64,000 nt of DNA from Talinum fruticosum (lineage: Eukaryota > Streptophyta > Magnoliopsida > Caryophyllales > Talinaceae). A program made the position numbers and the translations under genes. Positions 47,265 through 59,699 of the stretch are shown here, piece by piece. Each line of letters opens with the position of its first letter. Within the stretch, counting starts at the first letter, position 1. The DNA lies in assembly GCA_021018815.1 (NCBI GenBank), contig JAITYX010000016.1, forward strand, positions 2,300,001-2,364,000, written 5' to 3'. The notes below the pieces were generated by a model. The model saw nothing but the letters and a program-made list of their open reading frames with translations. It did no database searches and was not told where the DNA came from.

Positions 47265-47389
47265 ATAAGAGCTACATTGCTGAGAAAATCTTCTTTGACA
47301 GTAAACTGATTTTGCTACCCTGTGAAATTTATGAAAACACAATAATCCACCGACTGCCAAAGATCTTGACCAGTAATGTATTCATGCAC
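47265..47389 (-). pseudogene. Eroded MIR399 copy I (minus strand)
   Basis: Collinear with copy F: AAATCTTCTTTGACAGTAAACTGA on one arm, then CTATGAAATTTA-like loop sequence, then GACTGCCAAAGATCTTGACCAGTAATG on the other. The mature segment on the minus strand would begin TGTCAAAGAAGA and end TTTTCTCAG, so both ends have lost miR399 identity. A P1BS (GGATATTC, 47483-47490) and a TATATATA stretch (about 47431) survive upstream. Confidence 0.7.
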
Positions 47390-47499
47390 TTCACTATGCA
47401 TAGTTGACAACTAAATTTTTACCAAGAAAATATATATATAGATTTACAAAAGTAGTGTACTTGTCAGTATTTCATGCATACAGGATATTCCACAGCCCA

Positions 47500-49230
47500 T
47501 GTGTAACTCAATTTTCAAAGTTATTGCCCCAATTAAGGTATTGAACATCAGAAAAAGAGAGCATTAGTTTCATACTAGAAGGATATTCCCTAGAGTCCTA
47601 TGCTTTCAAAGTGTTGAAGATTTGGCCTTATTACTTTCACAAGGTATAGGCTCTTGCACGTCCTAAGTAGCTATCATGAAGCTCAGAATGAGTGACACCT
47701 CAGCTCAGATGCCTCTATATAAAAGCATGAGATATGACAGAATATCAAATACAATATGTGAACATGATAGAACAGAATACAACATACATATCTTTGGCTG
47801 GCAAATCAATTCCTTGTAAGATACTGCTACTATGTTACAAGCTTGCATCTGATATCTGCATTAAGTATTAATCATTACGATACAACCCTCTGCTTAGAAC
47901 TGCAGTTCATTACGTGTGTCAGTCTAAGTGTAAAACGCTATGTAAAATCCTTTTCAGGAAGCTAAAAATCTTCAAAAGCAAGAAAATAATACGGGATATT
48001 TAATTAAGAGACTAGAATGCCAATATTGGTTCCAAAAATTTCCCAAATAATTAGAATAAATTCTCACTACCAAAGTTGAGATCGACCACAAATTAAAGAT
48101 TTTACTTTGTTGTTACATTTATTTTCCAGGTTGCTTTTTGGTCCAATCTATATCACCAGACATACTTAGTATCTCAGAATCAGTTTCATGAGATTGAAAT
48201 GCATGGTTCATCCATTCAATCTGCCATAAAAGTATGTCACGAGAAACTCAATTTGGCACAAGACCTGGAGGTTCTTTCTTTGTCATTCATATTCAAACTA
48301 TACCAAACATACTAACATGGATCAGCTTCATGCCATGTGTATTTATGTGGCATCGAGCCCTGATCTGCACAAGTAATGGAACCTTTTGAACTCGCCAAGA
48401 AAACAATCAGGGAAGATGACGAGGGCCAGAAATCGGGAAGAGAGGGAGGGAGAGAGGGGGAGAGTGAGAGAGATTACCATAGAACTAACTTGGATTTCTA
48501 TGCTGTGAATTTATGTGAATTCTGACCACACAAAGCAAATATGCAGCTGAACACAAATGTTAAAATGAAGAATATGAAACCTCTGCCCCTTAGGCAAGCA
48601 ACCAAGGAATATGCTCATCCAGTCATCATAATATCCATAACAAAGGAAGATTTACTACATTAACAAGCAATCACTAAGCATATTTTTACAAATTAAGGAA
48701 AGAAAAGCAAGAAATACTTTAATTGAAAGGTTAGTTGAACAATAGCTGAAACTGGCCTCTATTCTCTAGAGAAAGAGGTGCCACCTAGGGACGATGTAGG
48801 CTAAGTTCTTTGATGTAATTAGTTACCAAATTCAGGACAGGGAAAACAGTTGAAATCTTGAAAGATGACTGGACTGCTAATGGATGAATTCTTCCCAAAC
48901 CACATGTTAATGTATCTCATTAGATTTCATAAGGCATATCAGAAGACTGTTTGGATTATACTTCGTCTGCTTTGTTTTGACAAAAGAACAGTTTGACACA
49001 GATTAAGTGAACATAGAACAGTTTGACACAGATTAAGTGAACATATGCAATTGATAATCTAGAAAAGATTGATAGAAAAAATATTCAAATTGACGTGATT
49101 GATCGACAAAATATAATATTACAGCAAAAGTGTAGTATTTAGCAAAAAATAGTTCCAAATTATAATGCAAAAGGAAAGGACAAAAAAAGTCAACAGAAGA
49201 TATTAAACCATCATTCGTTTACAGTAGAAT
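47500..49230. other. Spacer, nothing recognised except a 30-bp duplication
   Basis: A perfect tandem pair of a 30-bp unit (AGAACAGTTTGACACAGATT plus ten bases) lies at 48985-49044. A GGGAGAGAGGGGGAGAG purine run lies near 48450. No gene is seen. Confidence 0.45.
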
Positions 49231-49322
49231 TTTCTGGCAGAAGAATCAGGAGAACAACACCATGAATGACAAAAGTGTTACCAAAAAGGGAGTGTCTCCA
49301 GCACATACCATATGCTTTTGTG

Positions 49323-49330
49323 GCATATCC
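49323..49330 (+). promoter_or_regulatory. P1BS upstream of MIR399 copy J
   Basis: GCATATCC, about 100 bp before the eroded hairpin, in a block that resembles the promoter of copy G (CCAGCA...CATATGC...GGCATATCC). The TATA is degraded (GAATAAATG). Confidence 0.45.
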
Positions 49331-49423
49331 AAATGGTGTATGTTAGTTCAAACAATGTTGAATAAATGGCACCCTCGTGAGATTAAGAGCAATCAATGCA
49401 CAAAGACAGGCAAAGTGTTAAAA

Positions 49424-49520
49424 GGTAGATGAGAATAGCAGGGAAGATCTCCTTTACCAGAAATACAAGCAAAGCTGATGCATCTTTCTGGGCAAAGAAG
49501 ATTTACCCTACCATTCAATT
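49424..49520 (+). ncRNA. Diverged MIR399-like hairpin, copy J (plus strand)
   Basis: It has the plus-type layout (AGATGAGAATAGCAG with CTACCATTC as the lower stem). The mature position (49489-49510) reads TGGGCAAAGAAGATTTACCC with TA after it, several changes away from miR399. The arms still pair well: GGGAAGATCTCCTTTACCAGAA against the reverse complement GGGTAAATCTTCTTTGCCCAGAA. It is either a decaying MIR399 or a young miRNA with new targets. A few internal mismatches make processing uncertain. Confidence 0.5.
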
Positions 49521-50129
49521 GCTCTACCACCACTTCAGGCGTAGGAAATCCCAATGGACAAATTTTCCCCGTCTTTTGCACATTTTGTTATGTTCTCTAG
49601 AAACTGATTTACCCATTTGCAGGAAATAATCCGAGAGCAAAGACAATGCAAGTATATGACAACAGAAAGCTATAGTGACAAATTTGTCTGCACCAAATCA
49701 TGAAGTCAGGGCTGCTTCTATACTTCTCAAGGATTCGTCTGACTTTTTGTCTCCTAAAGCAATCAGAAGTAATAGTTCATACAGTATGTAAAATGACATG
49801 GGAACAAATGCATCAATGTCTTCACAGTTTTGTAGTATCTTAGACATTATTTAAGCTCCTGTGCAGTATCTACCAAAACATCTCAGGATAAAATTAGTGA
49901 GAGCAACAAGCTAAATTCTTTAACAAATGGTTTCACTCTGAAAAAATAAAAATAAAAAAAGCCCTTTCTGTTCATGTGATCTTCTATTCCATTTATTGCA
50001 CATAAAGCAATTTAATTTAGCAGCTAACACCTTTTAACAAACTGGTTCTGTGACCAATCAAGCATATTTTTCCCCTGTTCCCACTACATTTACTGGAGAG
50101 GAAATCGTGAGCTCCAAAAGATTTGCCAG

Positions 50130-51845
50130 ACAACTCTTCTTTTTGATGAAAAAAGTGAAAGACTTTTCATTAATCATCAACATAACTGTACTAATATATA
50201 TACAATCACAAAAAAATCACCAATTCATAGTTGACCCACCTTCTAGGACGGGTTGCCAAACCATGAAACGTGATTTATAATCTATGTCCTCATTTGCTCT
50301 ATCCACTCACTGTCACTGTCTTTGATTTTCCTCAGTAAACAGTTGCTAGTTCTACTAATCACCTCATCCTTAATCTTAGACACCAAATTTGAAACAAGTT
50401 GCTGTTTGCCATAGGACAACCTAACGCATCTTTCACCGCCACAAATTACATGTGCAAGCGGAAAATATGGCAAAAATAATCTTCCTCTTTAAGTTTAGAA
50501 CCTCTCAACACATGCAGTTTATGCAGCCAATTATCCCCAAGTACATCATCACCTGCAAGCTGCATATCTCCTTCATCAAGAGCGTGCTGTACCTGCACTT
50601 AAAAAACAAATGAACAATATTTCATTCTCTGAAGCACAAAGCAAACAATGGAGGACTGAGATTTGCATGCCCAGGTGCTGTAGTCTTTCTCTTGTCAAAA
50701 GTCTCCCATGAACAGACAGCCAGAAAATATAGTTGTGTCTTGGAACTTAAATGGTTGACCATATCACTCTCCAGCACTTAAATCTCACAGGTTGCCCTAT
50801 TAGCCATTAGTATCTTGACTGCACAGTAAACATTTTGCCCCTGGAGAGATCCCAAACCCCGTTGGTATATTTGTAAATCTAACCACGAAGAGATCCTTCC
50901 TAATCATAGCCACTTTGTCAATTGCCTGAGTTTTCCAAATTCTTCTGACAAAACCATCTATAATGTCAAAGGGAGGGTTTGAACCCAACACCCTACACAA
51001 CATTGCAGTCTTCCAGTAATCAATTTCACCTGCTACATCATTTTGGTCTATTTGCGTAATTTTTGACCCATTCATATCTACAGCAGGGATAAATTTTAAA
51101 GAGTTACGTTCCTCAGGGTTCACCAATACAGCGTACGAGCTGATTTTGGGTGGTGGAGTAGTGTCTCTTTTCTCTTCCTCTTGTATATGTTGAGATGTGC
51201 CCGCTTCATTCCCATCTACTTGTAAATCAGACTCTGACCCTGTTCGGCAACAGTGTTGAAGTAGCTTTTAGCGTTTTGACTAAGTCAAAACACTAATCAA
51301 CCAAATATTAGCGTTCGGCAAGGTAGTATTTTAACTAGCGTTTACAGTAACTTTTAGCGTTTCAAGCAGTGTTTCGAAAAACTAAGAATATTAGCTTTTC
51401 ACAATTGAAAGTAGCGTTTCATATTTTTTGACAAAAAAACCCTTCAGTCATTTATATTTGACAAATTATTTATATCCTCTTTTATGTCAATTTACAATAA
51501 TCAGCTAACTTAACCGCTACATTTACCGAACACATTTATTCAACCGCTCAATTGAACAGCTATCCGCTAACAGCTAAAATCTAACAGTTATCAGCTACCT
51601 AAACAGCTATCAGCTACACAAATAGCTATCCGCTACTCAAACAGATTCATTTTGCCGAACAGGGCTAATTCCCCTTCCTTCGACTGATTTGTATTTGCTT
51701 CTGTTCGATTGAATTCTGTTGATTTCCCCTTCTCTGAGCTAGCAATCGATTCATTTTGTCCACCGGCATGTCTCGCTAAGGCCACTCGAGCTGATTTCCC
51801 ATAGTTTGGTTGCAATTTTGGTCTCCCTCTCTTGCCCCCCGCCAT
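50130..51845 (-). pseudogene. Deleted LINE with ORF1 start and 3' remnant
   Basis: On the minus strand, ORF1 opens at 51845 with MAGGKRGRPKLQPN. It is interrupted by a MITE (51238-51664). It resumes with a DUF4283-like region (50800-51126): KTAMLCRVLGSNPPFDIIDG, VRRIWKTQAIDKVAMIRKDL, FVVRF. The endonuclease and polymerase are deleted. Downstream, 50282-50473 resembles the zf-RVT and tail end of LINE polyproteins (CGGERCVRLSYGKQQLVS). Stops interrupt the junction. Confidence 0.6.
51238..51664. mobile_element. MITE with perfect 13-bp terminal inverted repeats inside the LINE
   Basis: CCCTGTTCGGCAA at 51238-51250 is mirrored exactly by TTGCCGAACAGGG at 51652-51664. The interior has repeated AGCGTTT and CAGCTATCAGCTA motifs. 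No clear target duplication is seen (flanks TGA and CTA), so superfamily is open. Harbinger is one possibility. Confidence 0.8.
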
Positions 51846-51904
51846 GGCAGAGCTGGAGCTCGAAGCAAACGAGAGTTTATATATATATATATGAACTAAC
51901 ATTC

Positions 51905-53220
51905 GTACAATACGATCATATGAATAATTGACAAACTAACAGTGACTTGTCGACACCCACACATAACCTTGCAACAATAATGCATTATACTTCACACAAA
52001 AATGAATAAATGGATAATAAAAGCTTTCTTTTAGTAATTTCCACTACTATATTAATATTATACAAATATTTATACTCGTATATCTTATAAAATATGTATT
52101 ATTAAAAGCTACATAAAATGCAATAAAAACATAAGGACTTTTACTCGAAAAAATATACTTTGAGTCTATCTAAAAATTAACGTTATATACAATCACGAAA
52201 TTACTTTCAATTTTATAGGATGTCAGCTTAACCATTGTTTTTGTCAGTTTAACTAAGGAAAGTTTTCTAATATATCCACTTTCAAAATTTTAAATTTATG
52301 CTTTTTTCCTTTGCAGTTGAGCATCTACGACCTCAATCAACACTACAATTGATGAATTGCCATTTTGGATTCAGAAACGAAGGATTCATCATTTGATGAA
52401 CGATAACTTTATATTATTTTGGTCTTAATTTGGTAAATGGTATCGGGTAAAATGATTACTCGGTAAAAACACTATATTGAGCCAACTTTTGTAGGTGAAT
52501 AGTGCAAATAAATTTCAACCCGATGGAAGCGCAAATTCATTGACCTAATTAAATTAAGTTAATTAACTAGAAATTTTCTGCCTGTGTATAGACACCCGAG
52601 GCTTAATATGTGTTCATGAATTATATATTTGTTCAGGCTATAGTTTAGGTAACGGCCAGAATTAAGTTAAAATTGATTACGAGAATCAATTTCACAGTTA
52701 CAAGAAAATCAATTACCATAATTTTACCCATTAATTAGGGGTTAATTTATCTCCTTATGAGGACGATGCCACGGATAGTTGGAAGTATCCATAATCTGAG
52801 ATTAGTTTTCTTTCCTCAAATATCATATTCTCTCTCACGTTAATACAAGCCATCAAAGAGGTCTTTGGGTTTGGGTCGTGGTTGTTTCCTGCGACTCTAG
52901 TAGCCGCCGGGTATTTTATTCCAGGTAATTCCGATAATTCAGAACTTGGACATACTACCATATTGGAGTGTCTTGGAAATTCGTTCGTGGGCTATCAAAC
53001 ATCAATCGATTTAATCGTTTTCGCAATACTAAGATTAGTCCTTAATTTCTGACAATATTAAACTCATTATTAATTATAGGGCTAATGATGACACTTAGTC
53101 AGCTGACTAGCGTGCCAAAGGAGGTGTTTATATTCCTAAATATGTTTTACTATAATAAGATTGGTTTTACTTATTTTTAAGAAAAGATAATAAATCGTAT
53201 CTAGTTACAAACAAATCATA
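51905..53220. other. Spacer 3' of the SABATH gene, nothing recognised
   Basis: AT-rich sequence. The minus frame at 52755-52961 has no recognised family. Confidence 0.4.
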
Positions 53221-53225
53221 TAAAA

Positions 53226-53236
53226 TCTCTCTCTCT

Positions 53237-53326
<90 letters not shown>
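53226..53326. repeat. (CT)n(CA)n(TA)n microsatellite
   Basis: A short CT run, about 6 CA units and about 38 TA units. It ends 12 bp beyond the SABATH stop codon, so it probably lies in the 3' untranslated region. Confidence 0.95.
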
Positions 53327-53331
<5 letters not shown>

Positions 53332-53338
53332 GAACAAT

Positions 53339-54083
53339 TCATGCCTTCCTGGTCATTGAGAGTATTACAGTCAAGGATTCACTTGTTCGTCCAGCAACAA
53401 TGTGTTGTCGGACCTTCTTCTGAAACCTGAGGAACAAATCATCCATGAGAGCCTCACCAAAGGCATTGGCAAAGAGGGATTCAAACACAACTCTGATACT
53501 CATGGCGATGAACTTGACCCGATCGTCGAGGTCTTGAGTGATGTCAATGCTCCAATCCTGAGTAAAAGTTTGGAGATTGTTCAGAACAAATGATCCTTCA
53601 TCCTCAACCAGTTGCTTCACCTCCTCCACAGTGGGTGTATAGAAAGGTAGGTTGAAGTTGTCTAATTTTTCCTCTGCGATCTTGCCCTGTATGTATAAAC
53701 AACAAAGCCATGCATGCATATGTAAAGTTTTAGTATGGTTAGCGCCAAATTTTCAGTAGTTATATTATTAATTATTCTTTGTGAAGTTTCAGTTCGTTGA
53801 GTCAACTTTATCCGTGAATATACATTACACATTTAATTTTTATAATGAAAAATTTATTGATAAAAAAAATGATTTTATACAGTTTATGGTAACAACCCTC
53901 CACTATAAAATCATACAATTTTTTTTAATGTAATCTATAATATATATAATAACAATTTTTTCAAAATTATCAAATAGAGGCTTGAGAGTGAATTTATGAG
54001 TTTTGTCCTATAAAAAATAATATTTTATCCTTCAAAATAAAAATTTTCAATTATCTATGGACTCTCTAATTTTCACTTGCTCC

Positions 54084-54131
<48 letters not shown>

Positions 54132-57100
54132 TACTATACTATACATAATAGCAATATGTGGATCACTTTTATCATTGCGATTGCTATTTCAATTATAAAT
54201 TTAGATACTTCGAAGATCTTTGAAGCATGGGTCCAATTTGTGAAAATAGTGTGTACTTCTGATAAATTGTTATTTCACCTTTTACTTTTCTTTTTTTACA
54301 CTTTCAAAATCTTATTTTAGATTGTTTTAGTTCTGGTTGTTTGCGACATGAATAGAGTAGAGTCGTTGTTTGAGATAAGCAAGAAAATGACATATTTGTT
54401 GTGCACAAAAAGGGAAAGGGGTTTCGAAACTACCAGAGAACGAGTTGAAGATGTGTGACTTTAAGTTATAGATGCCTAATTCTAACAAGCTTGGTTGGTT
54501 TGGTAGTTTGGCTTTGATATTTAGGCATCTCTTGATTATTTGGGCCTTGATTGAATAATAGTGTGTACTCGAAATTTGGGAGAGGGAATCGTTTGATGAT
54601 AAATCCTTTCACTTAATTTTATGTACATTTTCTTCTTAAATATAGTGTAAAAAAATAGAGATTAGAGGATCGAGGTTGTCATATAATGCTTAAAATAAAT
54701 TGAAAATATTTTAATATCTTATATCAAGTATATGGGATATTTTGTACCTACAAAAATTATCATATTTATTTATTATGAATATTGTATATATAGATATATG
54801 ATATAATTATGGAAGTAAAATATAATAATTTTCTCAACTTTCTTGATTAACTATTATATTACTCCGTGTATAGCATGAATTCAAACTATAATATATCAAA
54901 CTTATAATTGGTTATCAAACTATTTGAACTTTCACCTTTCACAATTATAGTATAATTATATTTTATTATAAGTATTGATTGACTAAGCTCTTTCTGAATA
55001 GATATGTGACATTACTATGGATGTAAAATATAATAATTTTCTCAATATTATTAATAATTTCTTCAATTTTCTTAATTAATAACTTATTAAGATCCACTAT
55101 ATTATTACGTGCATAGTACGGATTCGGACTATTATATGATAATATAAAATCTATATAAACAGGATTTAAACTCAAATAGTTAACAACTTTCAAAAATATT
55201 ATTAATGGTGTTAACCAACACCCACATAGACCAATATATTTGGTCAACCAAATGATTCGACAAGCATAATAATTAATTGAGAGGTGTAAGTCACCTCTAA
55301 AACCAGGGACGGACCCACCGGAGGTCAGTGGGGTCAACTGACCCCCTCTCAAAAACAAATAAATCTTTTCTAGAAAGGAATGAAATTGAAAGTAAATGTA
55401 ACTGAGATGGTAAGAATGTCAATAGTTATATGCGAGGTTAGGGGTTTAAATCCTAATGCAAGTAATTTCTTTTTTTTTTTCAAAATTTAACTTCTTCTTT
55501 CATACCTTATTTTCCACGACTCGTCGCTCTCGCTCTGCCCCACGCTGCAGCGCTGCTCGCTTTGTTGCCCCCACCACCGGACCGGCCCCGGGCCACCACT
55601 ACCGCCGCCCGCCGTGCTGCTGTGCCTGCCCAGCCAGAGCCGGTGGTGGAGCGTCGGAGCCCTCCCTCTCCTCTCCCACTCCCACACACACACTCTCTCT
55701 CTCTCACTTTGTCTCTCCCATCCAACTAGCACACCGGAGGAGCCCCAAACGATTGCATTGCAATACACCGCCACTGCTCGCCATCCGCCACTGCCTCCTC
55801 TCCTCTCCCGCACCACACTCTCTCTACTCTATCATTGATTCATTCCCAAATCTGTAAGTTCACAACTTTCAAATTTTTCAATTTCAATTCAATTTAAGGT
55901 ATAATTTGTGTGATGTTAGATTTAATTTCTTTAATTTTATCGTTAATTTATGTGATTTTATTGATTTTTCAATTTTATTTTATTCATTCTTTAGACCAAT
56001 TTCACGATAGAGGTTTGATTTTTGTTGTTTAATTTTTATTATAGGTTAAAATGCAATTATATTTCAAAAAATAGCTACAGATCCCTATGAATATAAAAGA
56101 TAGGTTTATGAATATAAAAGACCTATATGAATACTCCGAGCGTGTGGCTCGTTGAGTTTGTGTTGTTGATACTCCGAGCGTGTGGCTCGTTGAGTTTGTG
56201 TTGTTAATACTCCGAGCGTGTGCCTCGTTGAGTTTATGAATGTGTTCCGTGCAGGGTTAAGGCTTTAAGCCTATGGGATTAACCATATTACGGAGGAAAC
56301 TCTGTCGAAATATTTACTTGTGTACACTATTATTTAGTTTATTTCGACCCCCTTCCGTAAATTCCTGGGTCCGTCACTTGTCTAAAACCATTGGCATATT
56401 GACATATTAATTAATTAATTCATATTAATGTGTATTTTGCGATTTTTTAGATATTTTGATTCTCTGTTTTGTCTTTATGATCGGACTTTTTTCCTTTTTA
56501 ATTTAGCCTTTGACTTAATAGTAATCGAGAAAAAAGAAATAAAGTCACCTCTAAAACCATGTCGCGGAGAGCCGAAGCAATCAACTCGTGGCCTGGGCTC
56601 GGTTCATCACTTCGGAAGCTGCCCATGAACGAAAGGACCATACGACCCTCACCCACGACTTCTGTAGCCCTGGACCTCAAGAATATTGTGAAGTCCCTCT
56701 CGAATTGTTTATAGTATGCCTTTAGCACCTCTGGAGGGCTTGTTTTTGCGATGTATATATTCCCCTTATTCAAAGCTACTCCTTCCTCACTTACCAATTC
56801 TTTCGGTACCTGTCGTCTTCATACCAACTTCGTTAGTTATCACCTTTTTTTTATAATTAATTGGCTAAAGTCAAAAAAATAAACATACAACCATAATAAT
56901 AACTGTAGTTACTTTAAAAAAAAAACCAAAAACTACAATACCCCAATCATTCTCTGGAAGCAAAAAAGCTGAATCTCCAACAAAATTTATATCCCAAAAG
57001 GAGTGGCCCCATAAGTAGAGGGTTTGGATGATGATTCCTCAATGTTTCATCTTCATCTGCAATGCTTTTCCATTACGCTTCTCATTGAAATCCTTTTCCT

Positions 57101-59566
57101 ACTTACACAAATTTCATCTGCTTCTTAAGAACCAATTTCTAATTTAGCCTTTCTCATTTCCACGTCCATCTCCATATTCTGCACCAGCACATTACAAACT
57201 ATGTTCTATCTTTCTCCTCTGCTCTACCCACCAACCTCCCACACCCAAATTCTAACTCGAATCAAAACTCTCCGGTTGGTGCTTTTCACATATTTTCTGA
57301 ACATCAATCTTCCTAGTGAGGGTTGAATACTTGCAAGCTTGCCACGGATATATGTTGCACCTTCCCAGGCAAATTTTACCCCAACAAAATCTCCTTCCTT
57401 CCCTTTAAAAGCTCTTGATCTATTGTGTCTTACCTCAAAATATCGAAATGTATGCCAATTTATTCGACAAAATTTCTCTAAGAAAGCTCATAAGGTATTA
57501 CTTGCTTCAATTTGTGAAGTTTGGTTAAATGTAATTTAAAGACAATATAATTCAATCATGATGAGATAGTCATCATACATATGTAATTATAAATTGTATT
57601 TTTACAAACTACCCACTTGCATATCTAACAAAAGTTAATACATAACATTATAAAATCGTTTCTTTTAATGTAGGAAAAAACCGATAATATTTTTTAATTT
57701 TAAAATAACAAAGGTCTTGTTCAGACAATGTATCAAAAAACGGAGAAAATGGTCTTCATGCTTGGTATAATTGTTGCTGTTTACTCATCTAGAGTAAAAA
57801 GAAATGTAAGGGTATATAGAAAAAAACTAAAGATGCTACCCAAATTTTTGAGAGATTTAAATCTTTGATTTTTTTGTAAACCCTATTATTTAGTCAAGAT
57901 ATACAGGAAGCAAGTTGTTAGAGATAAATTTCTGAAGCGTCTCACCTAAAGGTTTGGGCTAGTCCCTCCCTTTAGGTCCCTGTAGTGAGAAGTAATTTTC
58001 TAAAAGTGGTAATAAAATCTTACATTCTTAAAAAAAAACTTACCATAACTTTGAAGCAATAAGTATGACCCATATATGGTAGTACATGTAATTTTTACCT
58101 GGGAAAGCCAATGAAGACTGTAGGAAGAGTGAACAAAGTGAAGGGACTTATTAGGAAAGACTCTTTCATGAAATGACTTTGGTGTTCCTGATACAAAACA
58201 GGGTCCAAAATCACTTCCTTTTTCTTTTTCCACCCACTTTTGGAAATCTGGGAGGAAGCCGAATAAGGTGTTGAAATCATTTCCTGGAAAATCATTAAGA
58301 AAAACACCGAATTCCGGTGCCCAGAGTTTCAAACTCCGGCATGCCTCGTCGACAATGTTGATGACTTCAGAGACTACATGAAGAGCATTAGGCCCTGAAG
58401 AGCAACCCATCTCTGCCATCATAAAGCATTTTGGCTTTAAGCCATAGTACAATTCCTTGATGCTTTCTTCTAGTAACGGCTTTGACTTTGTCGTTACGGT
58501 TCTCTGTTCCAAATTTTCAAAAACAAGACAATGTTAATGAAAATAAGCCCTCAACCTAATTATCAAAATTAAACACTGACACAATGAATAGGACGCCTAG
58601 CTATCGCAATCAAAACAGGTTCACGTTGTTTGGTACTTGTTTTCCTTGAAAGCTTACGGACTAATAACTCGACTTCAGTAAAATAGAAGATTACAGCCGA
58701 AAAATAGGATATCTATCATATACTCTATTTAATTAGCAAAGCATGTAATTGGGTACGACTGAGTCCGCTAAAATATCTTGGCAACTTGTTTATCATTGGT
58801 GGTTTACGGGCAGCATTTTGTCAGTAAATCAACAATTCATGTAGAGTTTTGATTACTTTTAAATCTTCTTTTCGTTTCTAATGACATTAACCAATTACAA
58901 ACTGAAGAGTCTAACCGAATTCAATTTGCCTATGGGTTATCCATGAGTTTATGTGACCTAGATGGCTTGTGGGTTACCCATGACCTAACCAAAGATTCTC
59001 CATTGACAATGCCTTATAAAAATTAATAAACTAGATATTTCAGTATGTCTACACGGGTAGGAGTGAAAAACTTTAAAAATGTGTCATCCTATTCAAATTC
59101 AAATTAATATATCCAAAATTTCATAATTCAAACAGAGTTTCAGAGGTATGATAGAATAAGCTTATCTCTAAATTGTGAGACTAGTTTTCTTATACCCAAA
59201 ATTTAAAAACAGTTAATATCTATTACTTCATGGAATAGAAGCTCGAAATGTTTACATCTGCATTTTGCTTTATTACACTTAATTCAAACTAAAAAATAAT
59301 CAATTTCGAGCTAACCAGATTATCGAGATTGTATCATTATTCTATCCATAATATTAAAATGAGAAAGAGATTCTCGATTTAAAAAGAAAATCAGAAAGAG
59401 ATTCTTGATCAAGATATATAGACATATAATATCTCATATTGTTTCTACATCCAATTTTCACGTTCTCTAAAATATTGAGAGGAGGATAAACCTGAACATC
59501 TGAGTTGTTTGCATAGCTACTTTGACCAACTCCTGCATTCATGCAGAGGACCTTCTCTACTTCCAT
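53339..59566 (-). CDS. SABATH-family carboxyl methyltransferase, four exons
   Basis: It uses S-adenosylmethionine to methylate a small acid such as salicylate, benzoate or jasmonate (family knowledge), in the cytosol. Exons: 59566-59492, 58503-58099, 56809-56549 and 53686-53339, all phase 0 with GT-AG introns of 988, 1289 and 2862 bp. The product is 362 residues, full length for the family. Residues 1-25 begin MEVEKVLCMNAGVGQSSYAN. The SAM-binding motif EMGCSSGPN is at 56-64, LNDFPGNDFN at 94-103 and HSSYSLHWLSQ at 150-160. Residue 156 is His, where salicylate-type enzymes have Met. HELIASAL replaces the usual YIWELLA, so a substrate-binding Trp seems absent. The C-terminus is EKLDNFNLPFYTP...FGEALMDDLF. 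No frame breaks. The acceptor substrate cannot be assigned. Confidence 0.9.
54084..54130. repeat. (AAT)n microsatellite in intron 3 of the SABATH gene
   Basis: About 15 AAT units. Confidence 0.95.
55304..56380. mobile_element. Non-autonomous hAT transposon in intron 3 of the SABATH gene
   Basis: 1,077 bp, flanked by a perfect 8-bp duplication TCTAAAAC (55296-55303 and 56381-56388). Terminal repeats are CAGGGACGGACCCACC (left) and CAAGTGACGGACCCAGGA (right, reverse complement). Inside is a GC-rich block (55515-55840) that looks like an untranslated leader or captured exon. No transposase is encoded. Frames in the GC-rich block are on both strands, low-complexity and not taken as genes. Confidence 0.9.
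56132..56240. repeat. 39-bp tandem repeat, three copies, inside the hAT element
   Basis: ACTCCGAGCGTGTGGCTCGT opens units at 56132, 56171 and 56209. The third has GGCTCG changed to GCCTCG. Confidence 0.9.
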
Positions 59567-59660
59567 TTTGCCTCTCTCTCTCTCTCTCTCTCTCTCCTTT
59601 TTCTCCCAGTCTGAGGTGCAGTTTTAATGGTGGAGTGAGGACCATGTACATTTATATTGT
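59567..59660 (-). promoter_or_regulatory. SABATH 5' untranslated region with (GA)n, and TATA box
   Basis: On the minus strand a TATA box (ATATAAAT, 59657-59650) lies about 85 bp before the start codon. About 13 GA units (CT on plus, 59574-59597) lie in the short leader just before ATG. GA repeats in leaders can bind BPC/GAGA-type factors in plants (general knowledge). Confidence 0.6.
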
Positions 59661-59699
59661 GATGTTATAGACAGATCGCAAACTTCAATTTTTCACTTC

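Noticed and set aside
55456..55857. 133-codon plus frame and overlapping minus frames
   Set aside because: Low-complexity GC-rich block inside the hAT element, open on both strands, with no domain.
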